This document shows, piece after piece, positions 36,465-44,901 of a DNA stretch of 64,000 nt. The stretch comes from Microbacterium lacus (GTDB lineage Bacteria > Actinomycetota > Actinomycetes > Actinomycetales > Microbacteriaceae). Location: contig NZ_BAAAPK010000001.1 in NCBI RefSeq assembly GCF_039531105.1, forward strand, positions 1,922,001 to 1,986,000, read 5' to 3'. The notes beneath the pieces were generated by a model. It saw only the letters and a program-made list of their open reading frames with translations, did no database searches and was not told where the DNA came from. The first letter of the stretch is position 1, and each line of letters starts with the position of its first letter. The position numbers and the translations under genes are program-made.

Positions 36465-37766
36465 TCACCAGCCGTGGGGCAGGTCCGCCCCGACCGCAGC
36501 CAGCGGCCCGCGGGCCTTCACACCGACCTCGGCGACCTCGGCGGCGGCATCCGAACGCCACGTGATCCCTCCCCCGGCACCGACGTACGCACCCCCGGGG
36601 CGGATCACGATCGAGCGGATCACCATCGCCAGATCGAGCGCGCCGTCGTGGCCCACCCATCCGAAGCACCCCGCGAAAACCCCCCGCGGTCCCCGCTCGA
36701 GGTCGTGCAGGATCGTCATCGCGGAGAGTTTCGGTGCGCCGGTCATGCTCCCGGCGGGAAAGCCCGCCTCCAGGAGTGCACCGAGCGTCGTGCCCGCCCG
36801 GAGTGTCCCCGAGACCGTGCTGACGAGCTGGTGGACCGCGGGATAGGACTCCACGACGAGGAGGTCGTCGACCGCGACGCTGCCCGGCTCGCACACGCGG
36901 GAGAGATCGTTGCGCATGAGGTCGACGATCATGATGTTCTCGGCGCGCTCCTTCTCGCTCGCCCGGAGCTCGGCCGCGAGAGCGGCGTCTTCGCCGGGAT
37001 CGGCGCTGCGTGGGCGCGTCCCCTTGATCGGACTCGTGCGCACGACCGCACCGCGCACCTCGAGGAAGCGCTCGGGGCTGGCGCTGACCAGAGCCACGGT
37101 ATCCGCGCGGATGACCCCGCCGTGATGCGCGGGTGTCCGGGCACGCAGCCGTCGGAAGGCCGCGACGGGATCCACGACACCGGCGATCTCGAACCGCGTC
37201 GTGAGGCACAGCTGATACGCGTCTCCACGTCGGATGGCCTCGCGGCATCGGCCGATGAGCACGGCGTATTCGTCGGGGGTGTCGCGCGCCGTCGCGACCG
37301 TGGGCGGCGCGTCGGCGACCGTCGGCGCCGCAGTCGCGGCGCGAACCCGTTCCGCGAGCGCGGTCGCCACCTCGGCGGGACCGATCGCCCACACCCGGCG
37401 CGCGGAGTGATCGAACGCGACGAAGGACTCGACGGCCAGCCACGTCTCCTCCTCGGACGCGGAACCGGATGCCGACCCCGGCGCACCGGCTCGGCGCGCG
37501 CCCTCGTCGTACCCGACCCAGCCGACCCAACCACCCCGGAACGGGCCCGCCGCCCACTCATCGGGCGTCCGGGACGCGAGCGGCACCGCGCGCACCCGGG
37601 ACGGATCCGTCTCCGGGATCCCGGTGCCGACCCAGCTCCATCCCTCGACCGCGTCGGGACCGGCATCCAGCCAGAACGAGTGCGGATCGTTCCCGCAGAT
37701 CGCAGCGTGCACGGATGCCGGCTCCCGCCAGTCGCCGACGGGCACGGCGGTCGGAGAGGCGGGCAT
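36465..37766 (-). CDS. pabB: Aminodeoxychorismate synthase component I (PabB-like)
   Basis: This chorismate-utilising enzyme of 433 residues makes 4-amino-4-deoxychorismate for folate. The PIKGTRPR motif at about 246-253 has the lysine typical of PabB, where anthranilate synthase TrpE has PIAGT. ENIMIVDLMRNDL and GSMTGAPKLSAM complete the active site. No PabA or PabC domain is fused or adjacent, so the amidotransferase must come from elsewhere. ATG 37766 has TACTCT 6 nt upstream. The protein contributes, with folC in this window, to folate synthesis. Confidence 0.88.
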   Translation of the reverse strand: MPASPTAVPVGDWREPASVHAAICGNDPHSFWLDAGPDAVEGWSWVGTGIPETDPSRVRAVPLASRTPDEWAAGPFRGGWVGWVGYDEGARRAGAPGSASGSASEEETWLAVESFVAFDHSARRVWAIGPAEVATALAERVRAATAAPTVADAPPTVATARDTPDEYAVLIGRCREAIRRGDAYQLCLTTRFEIAGVVDPVAAFRRLRARTPAHHGGVIRADTVALVSASPERFLEVRGAVVRTSPIKGTRPRSADPGEDAALAAELRASEKERAENIMIVDLMRNDLSRVCEPGSVAVDDLLVVESYPAVHQLVSTVSGTLRAGTTLGALLEAGFPAGSMTGAPKLSAMTILHDLERGPRGVFAGCFGWVGHDGALDLAMVIRSIVIRPGGAYVGAGGGITWRSDAAAEVAEVGVKARGPLAAVGADLPHGW

Positions 37767-37772
37767 CCTCTC

Positions 37773-37778
37773 AGAGTA
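37773..37778 (-). promoter_or_regulatory. -10 element, leaderless start of pabB
   Basis: TACTCT on the minus strand, 6 nt, then ATG 37766. Confidence 0.5.
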
Positions 37779-37796
37779 GAGGCGCACCGACCGCTC

Positions 37797-37802
37797 TAAG
37801 CT
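37797..37802 (+). promoter_or_regulatory. -10 element, leaderless start of the DedA gene
   Basis: TAAGCT, 6 nt (TCCGGT), then GTG 37809. It is divergent from the pabB promoter 18 nt away. Confidence 0.5.
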
Positions 37803-37808
37803 TCCGGT

Positions 37809-38507
37809 GTGAACGAGTTCCTCACGTGGCTGCTCGACGCCGTGCAGAGTGTCGATCCCGTGCTGAGGACGGTTCTGGCCGGGGTCGCGATCATGCTGGA
37901 GACCAGCGTGCTGATCGGGCTGGTCGTCCCCGGGGACACGATCGTGATCGTCGCCGGGACGGCGGTCGCCTCGCCTCTCGAAGGCGTCGTCCTGATCGTC
38001 GCGGTCGTGATCGGGGCTCTGCTCGGCGAGAGCGTCGGGTTCTGGCTGGGACGCGTGCTCGGGCCCGCGATCCGGCACTCGCGTCTCGGGAAGCGCATCG
38101 GGGACGCGAACTGGGAGCGCTCGGAGCGATACCTGCGTCGCCGTGGCGGTCCCGCGATCTTCATCTCCCGCTTCCTCCCGGTGCTCCATTCGCTCGTGCC
38201 GCTCACCGTGGGGATGAGCGGCTACTCCTATCGGCGCTTCCTCGCCTGGACCGTCCCGGCGTGCGTGATCTGGGCGAGCCTGTACGTGTCCGTCGCCGCC
38301 GTCGCCGCCGGGACCTATCGCGAGCTCGCCGACCAGCTGCACTTCGCGGGCTACATCTTCGTCGGCATCATCGTCGTGTTCCTGCTGCTCGTGTTCGCGA
38401 GCAAGAAGGTCATCGAGCGGGCCGAGCGCAAGCATCTCGGTGCCGACGACGGAGCTCCCGGATCGCAGCCGGATGCCCTGCCCCGGACAGGCGACATGGA
38501 AGACTGA
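37809..38507 (+). CDS. DedA family membrane protein
   Basis: This 232-residue membrane protein of the DedA/VTT superfamily probably acts in undecaprenyl-phosphate or phospholipid flipping. Family features include ETSVLIGLVVPGDT at about residues 31-44, GESVGFWLGR, and the F-x3-R-F-x-P motif seen as FISRFLPVLHSLVPLTVG at about residues 120-137. It starts with GTG. The next gene, an APP1-domain phosphatase, begins 4 nt after its stop, so the two form an operon. Confidence 0.92.
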   Translation: MNEFLTWLLDAVQSVDPVLRTVLAGVAIMLETSVLIGLVVPGDTIVIVAGTAVASPLEGVVLIVAVVIGALLGESVGFWLGRVLGPAIRHSRLGKRIGDANWERSERYLRRRGGPAIFISRFLPVLHSLVPLTVGMSGYSYRRFLAWTVPACVIWASLYVSVAAVAAGTYRELADQLHFAGYIFVGIIVVFLLLVFASKKVIERAERKHLGADDGAPGSQPDALPRTGDMED

Positions 38508-38511
38508 GGGG

Positions 38512-39549
38512 ATGCCTTCCCCGGAGCCCGTCCCCGTCCGGCGCAAAGTGCTGTGGCTCGCCCGCCTGGAGTATCGCTTCCACGCGTGGCGCGAACGGCG
38601 TGCGCGCGCCCGCGGACTCACACCGTCTGCGACCCCGTTCCCCGGTTACGGCGGGCCGGACTGGGTGCGCGTACTCGGCCGTGTGCTCATCGTGCCGCCG
38701 GTGCCCCTGCTCGAGGGAGGAGAGTACGCGAGCGTCCGCGGCTGGCGGAGTTTCGCCTCGGTTCCGGTCGGGTACGCGCAGGTGCGGATCACGATCGGGG
38801 GCGCCGTGCACGAGGTCGTGGCCGATCGCGGCGGGGTGATCGACGCGGAGATCCCGGCGAAGCTGCCGGCAGGCTGGCAGACGCTGGAGATGTCGGTGGA
38901 AGGTGGCGAGCCCGTCGAGACGCGGGTGTTCGTCGTGGGACCGGACGTGACGTTCGGCATCGTGTCCGACGTGGATGACACCGTCATGGTGACCGCGCTC
39001 CCCCGGCCACTGCTGGCGGCGTGGAACTCGTTCGTGGTGAACGAGCACGCGCGGCAGCCGGTTCCGGGCATGGCGGTCCTCATGGAGCGTCTCGTGCGCG
39101 ACGAGCCGGGCTCGCCGGTGATCTACCTCTCCACCGGGGCATGGAACGTCGCGCCGACGCTCATCCGGTTTCTGCGGCGTCACCTCTTCCCGTCCGGGTC
39201 GGTCCTCCTCACGGACTGGGGGCCGACGCACGACCGGTGGTTCCGCAGCGGCAAGGCGCACAAGCTCTCCAACCTCCGCCGCCTTGCGGCGGAATTCCCG
39301 CACGTGAAGTGGCTGCTCATCGGCGACGACGGCCAGCACGACGACGCGATCTACACGACGTTCGCGGGCGAGTTCCCGGACAACGTCGCCGCGGTCGCGA
39401 TCCGGCGGCTTTCGCCCGCGGAAGCCGTGCTGGCCGGTGGACGCACCGCGGTCGACGATCACACCGCGGCCTCGGTGCCCTGGGTCACCGAGTCCGACGG
39501 TGCCGGCCTCGCCGACCGCCTGACCGACATCGGCATCCTGGAGCGCTGA
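38512..39549 (+). CDS. APP1-domain (DUF2183) phosphatidate phosphatase-like protein
   Basis: The protein has 345 residues. The C-terminal half holds a HAD-like catalytic site with DVDDT at about 153-157, matching the DxDxT motif of the APP1/DUF2183 family (named after yeast actin-patch phosphatidate phosphatase App1), followed by YLSTGAWN and LIGDDGQHD. The N-terminal half is a beta-rich domain of unknown role. There is no signal peptide. Co-transcription with DedA suggests membrane lipid metabolism. ATG 38512 lies 4 nt after the DedA stop and is preceded by GAGGGG. Confidence 0.83.
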   Translation: MPSPEPVPVRRKVLWLARLEYRFHAWRERRARARGLTPSATPFPGYGGPDWVRVLGRVLIVPPVPLLEGGEYASVRGWRSFASVPVGYAQVRITIGGAVHEVVADRGGVIDAEIPAKLPAGWQTLEMSVEGGEPVETRVFVVGPDVTFGIVSDVDDTVMVTALPRPLLAAWNSFVVNEHARQPVPGMAVLMERLVRDEPGSPVIYLSTGAWNVAPTLIRFLRRHLFPSGSVLLTDWGPTHDRWFRSGKAHKLSNLRRLAAEFPHVKWLLIGDDGQHDDAIYTTFAGEFPDNVAAVAIRRLSPAEAVLAGGRTAVDDHTAASVPWVTESDGAGLADRLTDIGILER

Positions 39550-39571
39550 GCGGCGCGTCGGAGGCCGCGCG

Positions 39572-39577
39572 TAGGCT
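39572..39577 (+). promoter_or_regulatory. -10 element, leaderless start of the SRAP gene
   Basis: TAGGCT, 7 nt, then ATG 39585. A start codon beginning directly with Met-Cys matters here, because Cys2 is the catalytic residue. Confidence 0.5.
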
Positions 39578-39584
39578 CTGACGC

Positions 39585-40298
39585 ATGTGCGGACGTTTCG
39601 TGGTGGCGAACGTGGGCTCCGAGCTCGTCGGGGTGCTGCGGGTCGACCTGGTCTCCGAGCACCTGCCGGAGCCCTCTTACAACATCGCGCCGACCTCGCC
39701 GGTGGCGATCGTCCTCGATTCGGCGAAGACCGAGCCCCCCACGCGTCGGCTGGAGACCGCGCGCTGGGGACTCGTTCCGGCGTGGGCCAAGGATCCCGCG
39801 ATCGGGGCGCGCGCCTTCAACGCACGCTCGGAGGAGCTCGAGGACAAGCCGATGTTCCGCAAGGCTCTCGAGAAGCGTCGCGCCGTCGTGCCGGCATCCG
39901 GGTACTACGAGTGGAAGAGCGTCGACGGCACGAAGATCCCGCACTACATCCACCCGTCCGACGACTCGCCGCTGTTCTTCGCCGGCCTTTACGAATGGTG
40001 GAAGAACCCGGCTCTGGCTGACGATGATCCCGATCGGTGGATGCTGAGCTTCACGATCCTGACACGTGATTCGATCGGTCGGCTGGGCTCGATCCACGAT
40101 CGGATGCCGCTCTTCCTCGATCCGGATCACGCCGACGCGTGGCTGGATCCCACGACCGAGAACGTGCGGGACGTCCTGGACGCCGCGATCGACGCCGCCC
40201 CGGCTGTCGCCGAGACCCTTGATGACCATGTGGTCGGCAAGGCCGTCGGGAACGTCCGCAACAACACGCCCGACCTCATCGAACCCGTCGCGTCCTAG
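39585..40298 (+). CDS. SOS response-associated peptidase (SRAP, HMCES/YedK family)
   Basis: This 237-residue protein forms a stable thiazolidine crosslink with abasic sites in single-stranded DNA and so protects forks. Catalytic residues are present: C2 (exposed after removal of Met1), N33 in SYNIAPT, NAR at 79-81, E109 in SGYYEWK and H171 in SIHDRMP. Length is typical. No SOS box was noted in the short upstream region, which carries a leaderless promoter. Confidence 0.95.
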   Translation: MCGRFVVANVGSELVGVLRVDLVSEHLPEPSYNIAPTSPVAIVLDSAKTEPPTRRLETARWGLVPAWAKDPAIGARAFNARSEELEDKPMFRKALEKRRAVVPASGYYEWKSVDGTKIPHYIHPSDDSPLFFAGLYEWWKNPALADDDPDRWMLSFTILTRDSIGRLGSIHDRMPLFLDPDHADAWLDPTTENVRDVLDAAIDAAPAVAETLDDHVVGKAVGNVRNNTPDLIEPVAS

Positions 40299-40310
40299 CT
40301 CGCTTCCGGC

Positions 40311-41984
40311 TCAGTGCCGCGCGAGGATCCCCGCGGCGTCCGTCCCGCGGGGAAGGACGCCGTACTGCCAACCGCGATCCTCGCCGAGCCGCGCGCCGAT
40401 GAAGGCCTCTGCATCGACGGACGGCGCGTACCGGAGCATGAGCGAGGCCTGCAGGGCGAGTGCGAGTGCTTCGCACATCCGACGGGCGTCGCGCTCGGCG
40501 TTGTCGTTCGTCGCACCGGTGACGGCGCGCAGGAGTGATTCGGTGCGGGCGAGGTGGGCGTCCAGAAGCGGGGATGCCCCTGCGGTGATCTGCAGTTCGG
40601 CGATCAGCGCGTCACCGGACTCCGGCTCGCGGCCGAGCGCCCGCAGGGCGTCGAGGGCGACGACGTTCCCCGAGCCCTCCCAGATCGAGAGCACCGGCTG
40701 CTCGCGGTAGCGGCGCGCGAGCGGGAAGTCCTCGGTGTAGCCGTTGCCGCCGAGGACCTCCATCGCCTCGTAGGCATGGTGCGGCCCGCGCTTGGTCACC
40801 CAGTATTTCGCCACGGGCGTCGCAAGGCGCCGGAATGCCGCGTCCTCGTCCGAGGCGTCCGCGTCGAACGCGTCCGCGAGCCTCAGCCCGGTGAGCATGG
40901 CGGCCTCGGACTCGAGCGCGAGGTCGGCGAGCACGGCCGTCATCGCGGGCTGATCGACCAGCATCCGCCCGAATGCCGCACGTCCGCGCGCATGCCACAC
41001 GGCTTCGGCCACGCTCTGGCGCATGCCGGCGGCTGTGCCCAGGACGCAGTCCATCCGCGTGCGCTGCACCATCTCGCTGATGGCTCGCACACCGCGTCCC
41101 GGTTCGCCGATGAGGAAGCCGACGGTGCCGTCGAATTCGATCGAGGCCGAGGCATTGGATCGATTGCCGAGCTTGTCCTTCAGATGCTGGATGCGGAAGA
41201 CGTTGCGCATGCCGCGCGGCAGGAGCCGCGGCACGAAGATGCAGGAGAGGCCCTCATCCACGTTCCCGCGCCGCGTCTGGGTCAGCACGAGGAACGCGTC
41301 CGACATGGGCGCGGAGCAGAACCACTTGTGGCCAGTGAGCTGATAGCTGTGTCCGCCCATGAACGTGCCGACCGTCGTGGACGCGCGGACGTCCGATCCA
41401 CCCTGCTTCTCGGTCATCGCCATGCCGATCAACGCGCTGCGCTTCTCCTCATTGGGCAGCAGACGCGGCTCGTATTCCCGAGACGACATGCGCGGCATCC
41501 AGTCGGCGGCGATCGATTCCGACAGAGCGATCGTGGATGCCGCGGCGTGGGTCATCGACACCGGACATGCGTGGCCGGCCTCGCCCTGCGCGAACAGCAG
41601 GAACGTCGCGGCGCGCGCGACGGCGGCGCCCGCACGGTCCTCCACGGGGCTGTGGGCGCCGTGCGCGATCGCCTGGCCGAGGATCCGGTGGTAGGCGGGG
41701 TCGTAGTCGACCTCGTCCAGGCGGAAGCCCCAGCGATCATGCGGATGCGCGACGGGCGAGTGCGTGTTCGCAAGTGTCGCGTCGCGCTGGAAGTCCGCTG
41801 ACCCGACCAGCCGACCGACGTCGTGGAGCTCGTCGTGCGCCCAGGATGCGCCGAACGCCGTCACCGCGTCGCAGAGCGGCGTGTTCGCGCCGTACTCGTC
41901 GATCTCTGTTCGTACGGGCGGCTGGTTCTCGACGTAGTGCGTCGCCGGTCCGATGACGCGCTGGCCGCGGGCGACGGATGTCAT
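40311..41984 (-). CDS. AidB-like acyl-CoA dehydrogenase family protein
   Basis: This FAD-dependent dehydrogenase-fold protein of 557 residues is close in length to E. coli AidB (541). Features: AMTEKQGGSDVRAS (flavin-binding loop), the long N-terminal region, HKWFCSAPMSDAFLVL, and VLGGNGYTEDFPLARRYREQPVLSIWEGS, which matches AidB rather than beta-oxidation enzymes. E. coli AidB binds DNA and is induced by alkylation; whether this homologue has that role is not known. Its ATG overlaps the zinc-ribbon metallopeptidase stop by 4 nt. Confidence 0.88.
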   Translation of the reverse strand: MTSVARGQRVIGPATHYVENQPPVRTEIDEYGANTPLCDAVTAFGASWAHDELHDVGRLVGSADFQRDATLANTHSPVAHPHDRWGFRLDEVDYDPAYHRILGQAIAHGAHSPVEDRAGAAVARAATFLLFAQGEAGHACPVSMTHAAASTIALSESIAADWMPRMSSREYEPRLLPNEEKRSALIGMAMTEKQGGSDVRASTTVGTFMGGHSYQLTGHKWFCSAPMSDAFLVLTQTRRGNVDEGLSCIFVPRLLPRGMRNVFRIQHLKDKLGNRSNASASIEFDGTVGFLIGEPGRGVRAISEMVQRTRMDCVLGTAAGMRQSVAEAVWHARGRAAFGRMLVDQPAMTAVLADLALESEAAMLTGLRLADAFDADASDEDAAFRRLATPVAKYWVTKRGPHHAYEAMEVLGGNGYTEDFPLARRYREQPVLSIWEGSGNVVALDALRALGREPESGDALIAELQITAGASPLLDAHLARTESLLRAVTGATNDNAERDARRMCEALALALQASLMLRYAPSVDAEAFIGARLGEDRGWQYGVLPRGTDAAGILARH

Positions 41985-43066
41985 GTCAGCTCCTGGGTCC
42001 ACGGGGTCGCGAGCGCCTCTTGCTGCTCGGGTGTGAGCGGCGCGCGGGTCACGATGTCGTGCATGAACGCGAGCTTCTCGCGCACGGGCCGGACGATCTC
42101 GAACGGGTAGAGGTCACCGAATCCCATCGCCCGGTTGATGCGGTTGAACGCCTGCGACATCCACTCCCAGTCGGTCAGCAGTCGCTGCACCGGTTCGTCC
42201 TCGTAGGACTCGCGGGGCACGACGTCGACGTCGCGCATGCTCGTCACTGCGGCGTCGAGGCGGATGCCGATCGCCGCCGCCGTCTGCAGGGTCCCCGTGA
42301 TGTGCACGTAGTGAGCGAAGGTCTCGGCGAAGTCCTCCCACGGGTGCATCGTGGCGTACTCGGAGATGAACGACTCGTGCCAGTCCTCCGGTGCGCCGTA
42401 CCGGTAATGCCGGGTGATCGCGTCCTGATAGCTCGCGCGCTCGTCGCCGAAGAGCGCCCGGCAGCGCGCCCACGCCTCGTCGTCGGTGAGCAGCACGTTC
42501 TGGAAGTAGTGCCCGACCTCGTGTCGCAAGTGGCCGAGGATCGTGCGGTAGGGCTCGCCCAGGCGCACCCGCATGGCCTCCCGACGGTCGTCGAGGCTTT
42601 CGGCGAGATCGATCGTGATGATGCCGTTCGCGTGCCCGATCATGACCGGTCGGCCTTCGGACAGGCTGGAGATGAGGTCGAAGCCGAGGCCGCCCTCCCG
42701 CAGATCCCACCCGACGATCGGGAGCCCGAGATCACCGAGCTGCAGCAGCAGGCGGCGTTTGGCCTCTTCGACCTTCGACAGCTTCTCCAGGGCGACGGTG
42801 TCGTCGGACGCAGGACGTGTGCGCGTCAATCGGCACGAGAAACATCGGCCGGCCGGTGCGTCCTCTCGTACGAGCCAGTTGCACGACCACTCCCGGTTCG
42901 AGCACGTGTACCACGTGCGTCCGTCGATCACGGTCTGATTGCCCCGCAGACCGTGGAACTGCCGCGTGAGCATCGAGTAGCCGAGGTCGGCCCCGCACTC
43001 GGGGCACGTGAGCCGGTCGAGGTAGAGGAAGTGGCGACAATGCGGACACCGCGGCTGTGAGGTCAC
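41981..43066 (-). CDS. Zinc-ribbon protein with putative metallopeptidase domain (DUF2248-like)
   Basis: This 361-residue cytoplasmic protein has an N-terminal zinc ribbon (C7, C10, C21, C24), a second Cys set (C55, C62, C75, C78) and a metallopeptidase motif HEVGH at 182-186. The layout matches the zinc-ribbon and putative metallopeptidase family (Pfam Zn_peptidase_2 or similar). Substrate is unknown. GTG 43066 has TACGGT 6 nt upstream. It is the first gene of a two-gene operon with the AidB-like protein, so both may respond to the same stress. Confidence 0.8.
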   Translation of the reverse strand: MTSQPRCPHCRHFLYLDRLTCPECGADLGYSMLTRQFHGLRGNQTVIDGRTWYTCSNREWSCNWLVREDAPAGRCFSCRLTRTRPASDDTVALEKLSKVEEAKRRLLLQLGDLGLPIVGWDLREGGLGFDLISSLSEGRPVMIGHANGIITIDLAESLDDRREAMRVRLGEPYRTILGHLRHEVGHYFQNVLLTDDEAWARCRALFGDERASYQDAITRHYRYGAPEDWHESFISEYATMHPWEDFAETFAHYVHITGTLQTAAAIGIRLDAAVTSMRDVDVVPRESYEDEPVQRLLTDWEWMSQAFNRINRAMGFGDLYPFEIVRPVREKLAFMHDIVTRAPLTPEQQEALATPWTQELT

Positions 43067-43072
43067 GTCCTC

Positions 43073-43078
43073 ACCGTA
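43073..43078 (-). promoter_or_regulatory. -10 element, leaderless start of the zinc-ribbon metallopeptidase
   Basis: TACGGT on the minus strand, 6 nt (GAGGAC), then GTG 43066. Confidence 0.45.
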
Positions 43079-43184
43079 GCGCGCGGGTGCGGGGCGGACG
43101 CCTCGTTGTGGCCAGACCGGTCCCGTCGTCCCGAACCGGACGCGAGACCACGCCCGGCCGCCAGTCTCTGGAGGTCAGCCCATC

Positions 43185-43246
43185 GTCGAGTGTCCAGGAC
43201 ACGCCGCAGCGCGTGGCCTGACGACGGCGCGTCGTGGACACTCGAC
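43185..43246. repeat. Long imperfect inverted repeat in the gene-free stretch 43067-43305
   Basis: Two 22-nt arms (43185-43206 and 43225-43246) pair at 20 of 22 positions around an 18-nt loop; the outer 12 bp (GTCGAGTGTCCA) are perfect. It is separate from the tRNA-Ala terminator at 43271-43299. It has no U tract and no coding role. It could be a REP-like element, a second terminator or a protein-binding palindrome. I saw no other copy in this window. The rest of 43079-43184 shows no gene. Confidence 0.7.
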
Positions 43247-43270
43247 CCGCGGATGAGCCGGGGGCATGCA

Positions 43271-43299
43271 GAAAGCCCCCGGGTTATCCGGGGGCTTTC
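43271..43299. terminator. Hairpin terminator of tRNA-Ala
   Basis: A 12-bp stem (43271-43282 with 43288-43299) with a 5-nt loop starts 6 nt after the tRNA 3' end. On the minus strand the stem begins GAAAGC and ends in CTTTC, a compact intrinsic terminator. Confidence 0.8.
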
Positions 43300-43305
43300 G
43301 TTCGG

Positions 43306-43378
43306 TGGACCTGAGGGGACTCGAACCCCTGACCCCCTGCATGCCATGCAGGTGCGCTACCAGCTGCGCCACAGGCCC
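43306..43378 (-). tRNA. tRNA-Ala (GGC)
   Basis: The 73-nt cloverleaf has acceptor GGGCCTG/CAGGTCC, T arm around GGTTCGAGTCC, anticodon stem CCTGC/GCAGG and loop ATGGCAT, giving anticodon GGC, with discriminator A73. CCA is incomplete. A -10-like TAATCT lies upstream and a hairpin terminator downstream. Confidence 0.97.
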
Positions 43379-43406
43379 TCCGCCTCCCTGCGGAGGCAAC
43401 TTGAAT

Positions 43407-43412
43407 AGATTA
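43407..43412 (-). promoter_or_regulatory. -10 element of tRNA-Ala
   Basis: TAATCT on the minus strand in an AT-richer patch lies about 29 nt before the mature tRNA 5' end. It follows the rsfS stop codon. Confidence 0.4.
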
Positions 43413-43441
43413 CTACATCGCCGGAGCTCTCCCGAACCGGG

Positions 43442-43822
43442 TCAGGACTCGACGTGGGATGCGGCAGGCAACTCGATCGGGACGACCGGGCAGTCCTTCC
43501 ACAGGCGTTCCAGGCCGTAGTACATGCGCTCCTGCTCGTGGAACACGTGAACGACGAGGTCGCCGAAGTCGAGCAGGACCCAGCGGGCCTCCTGCCGGCC
43601 TTCGCGCCGCAGGCGCTTGTAACCGGACTCGACCAGCCGGTCCTCGATCTCATCCGCGATCGCGGCGACATTGCGCTCACTGCGACCGGTCACGAGCAGG
43701 AAGATGTCCACGAGCGGCAACGGGTCCGACACGTCCAGCGCGACGAGGTCTTCGCCGCCCTTCGCATCGGCGGCCAGCGCGGCGATGCGCAGCATCTCGC
43801 GGCCCTGCTCCGTGGCGACCAT
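43442..43822 (-). CDS. rsfS: Ribosomal silencing factor RsfS
   Basis: This 126-residue protein binds L14 on the 50S subunit and blocks subunit joining during starvation. Diagnostic segments: DISDP-like ALDVSDPLPLVDIFLLVTG near residues 27-45 and ARWVLLDFGDLVVHVF near 83-98, then YGLERLWKD. The ATG overlaps the stop of the upstream tail-anchored protein by 1 nt. The nadD-rsfS linkage is widespread; here one extra gene is inserted. Confidence 0.95.
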   Translation of the reverse strand: MVATEQGREMLRIAALAADAKGGEDLVALDVSDPLPLVDIFLLVTGRSERNVAAIADEIEDRLVESGYKRLRREGRQEARWVLLDFGDLVVHVFHEQERMYYGLERLWKDCPVVPIELPAASHVES

Positions 43823-44901
43823 CAGAACACCCCCGTCACGAAGGCGAGGATGAGCACGCCCACGAGCGCGAGAGCCAGCACGCCGGCCGTGATGGCGAGG
43901 GTGAGCATGAGGCGGCTGCCTTTCTCCGGCGCCGGAGGCGTGATGATGTCCCCGTTGTTCTTCACGGTGCTGATCGCGGCGCTCGCGGCGATCGGGGTCG
44001 GCGAGGAGTGCGCCGGGAGCTCGCCGTCGACGAGGACGGCGTCGACCTCCTTGCCGTCGGCCGTGCCGGGGGCGTGCCCGGTTGAGCCGAGTCCTTCCGG
44101 AAGATTGAACGAACCCGTGATGAGCACCTCGCCGGTCGCCGTGACCGGAGCAACGAGCGGCGACGACGCAGGGGTGTCGGTGAGGATGAGCGCGCTGCCG
44201 GTGCTGACCCCACCCGTCACCGAGCGGGTGATGAGCTGATCGAAGGATGCCGGCACTTCGGTGACCGTGCCCTCCCCCGCCAGCAGCTCTGCGCCGAAGG
44301 CGGGGTTGACCACCGCTCGCTCGTGCTCCTCGTCGGATTCGGCGGGATCCGCCTCGGCATCCGCGGCGGTTTCGGCCGCGTCCGCGTGGCCGTCGTCGTC
44401 CGCCGCCGGGACCTCGTCGATCGGGTCCGAGTCGGACACCTCGATGTCCGGCGCCTCCTCGATCAGGAATTCCTCGCGGGGCGCCTCATCGATCACCACC
44501 TCGGCGGGATCGGAACCAGCGGCCACGGTCTCGCTCGGCACGACCTGCGCCGCGATGACCTCGGGAGTGATCACCGGGACGGATGCCGTGCGGATGCGCT
44601 CCTGTTGACGCGCCTGGCGCCGCGTCAACGGCGAGACGCCCAGGTCGACGCTCGAATCCGCGCCGGGGAGGTCGTGCACGGGGACGGGCACCGCGGCGCG
44701 AGGGAGCGGGGCCACGGCGTGCGGCGGCGGCGCGGGCGTCTCGGCCTCAGGGGTCGTCTCCGCCCCGGACGGCTCGACGATGGGGTTCTCGCCGGTCAGC
44801 TCGGAATCGGTCGGGATGATCGGGTTGGATCCCGTGTTGCGGAGGTCGCGCAACTGCTTGCGGGTGAGGGCTGGTGTTGCCGGCTGCTCGGGTGTGCTCA
44901 T
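43822..44901 (-). CDS. Tail-anchored acidic protein of unknown function (between nadD and rsfS)
   Basis: The 359 residues are mostly low-complexity, Ala/Glu/Asp/Pro/Thr-rich and probably disordered, ending in one C-terminal transmembrane helix (about 329-357) with only a few residues after it. Two similar basic motifs stand out: [19 protein letters not shown] near residue 12 and [20 protein letters not shown] further in, so the N-terminus may carry a repeated binding site. No enzyme motif is visible. ATG 44901 overlaps the nadD stop by 4 nt. Its place in the nadD operon suggests co-expression but gives no function. Confidence 0.7.
   Translation of the reverse strand: MSTPEQPATPALTRKQLRDLRNTGSNPIIPTDSELTGENPIVEPSGAETTPEAETPAPPPHAVAPLPRAAVPVPVHDLPGADSSVDLGVSPLTRRQARQQERIRTASVPVITPEVIAAQVVPSETVAAGSDPAEVVIDEAPREEFLIEEAPDIEVSDSDPIDEVPAADDDGHADAAETAADAEADPAESDEEHERAVVNPAFGAELLAGEGTVTEVPASFDQLITRSVTGGVSTGSALILTDTPASSPLVAPVTATGEVLITGSFNLPEGLGSTGHAPGTADGKEVDAVLVDGELPAHSSPTPIAASAAISTVKNNGDIITPPAPEKGSRLMLTLAITAGVLALALVGVLILAFVTGVF

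Noticed and set aside
43067..43270. Small open frames in the gene-free stretch before tRNA-Ala
   Set aside because: They share their sequence with the inverted repeat and tRNA, have no ribosome-binding site or -10 at the right distance and no similarity to known proteins.
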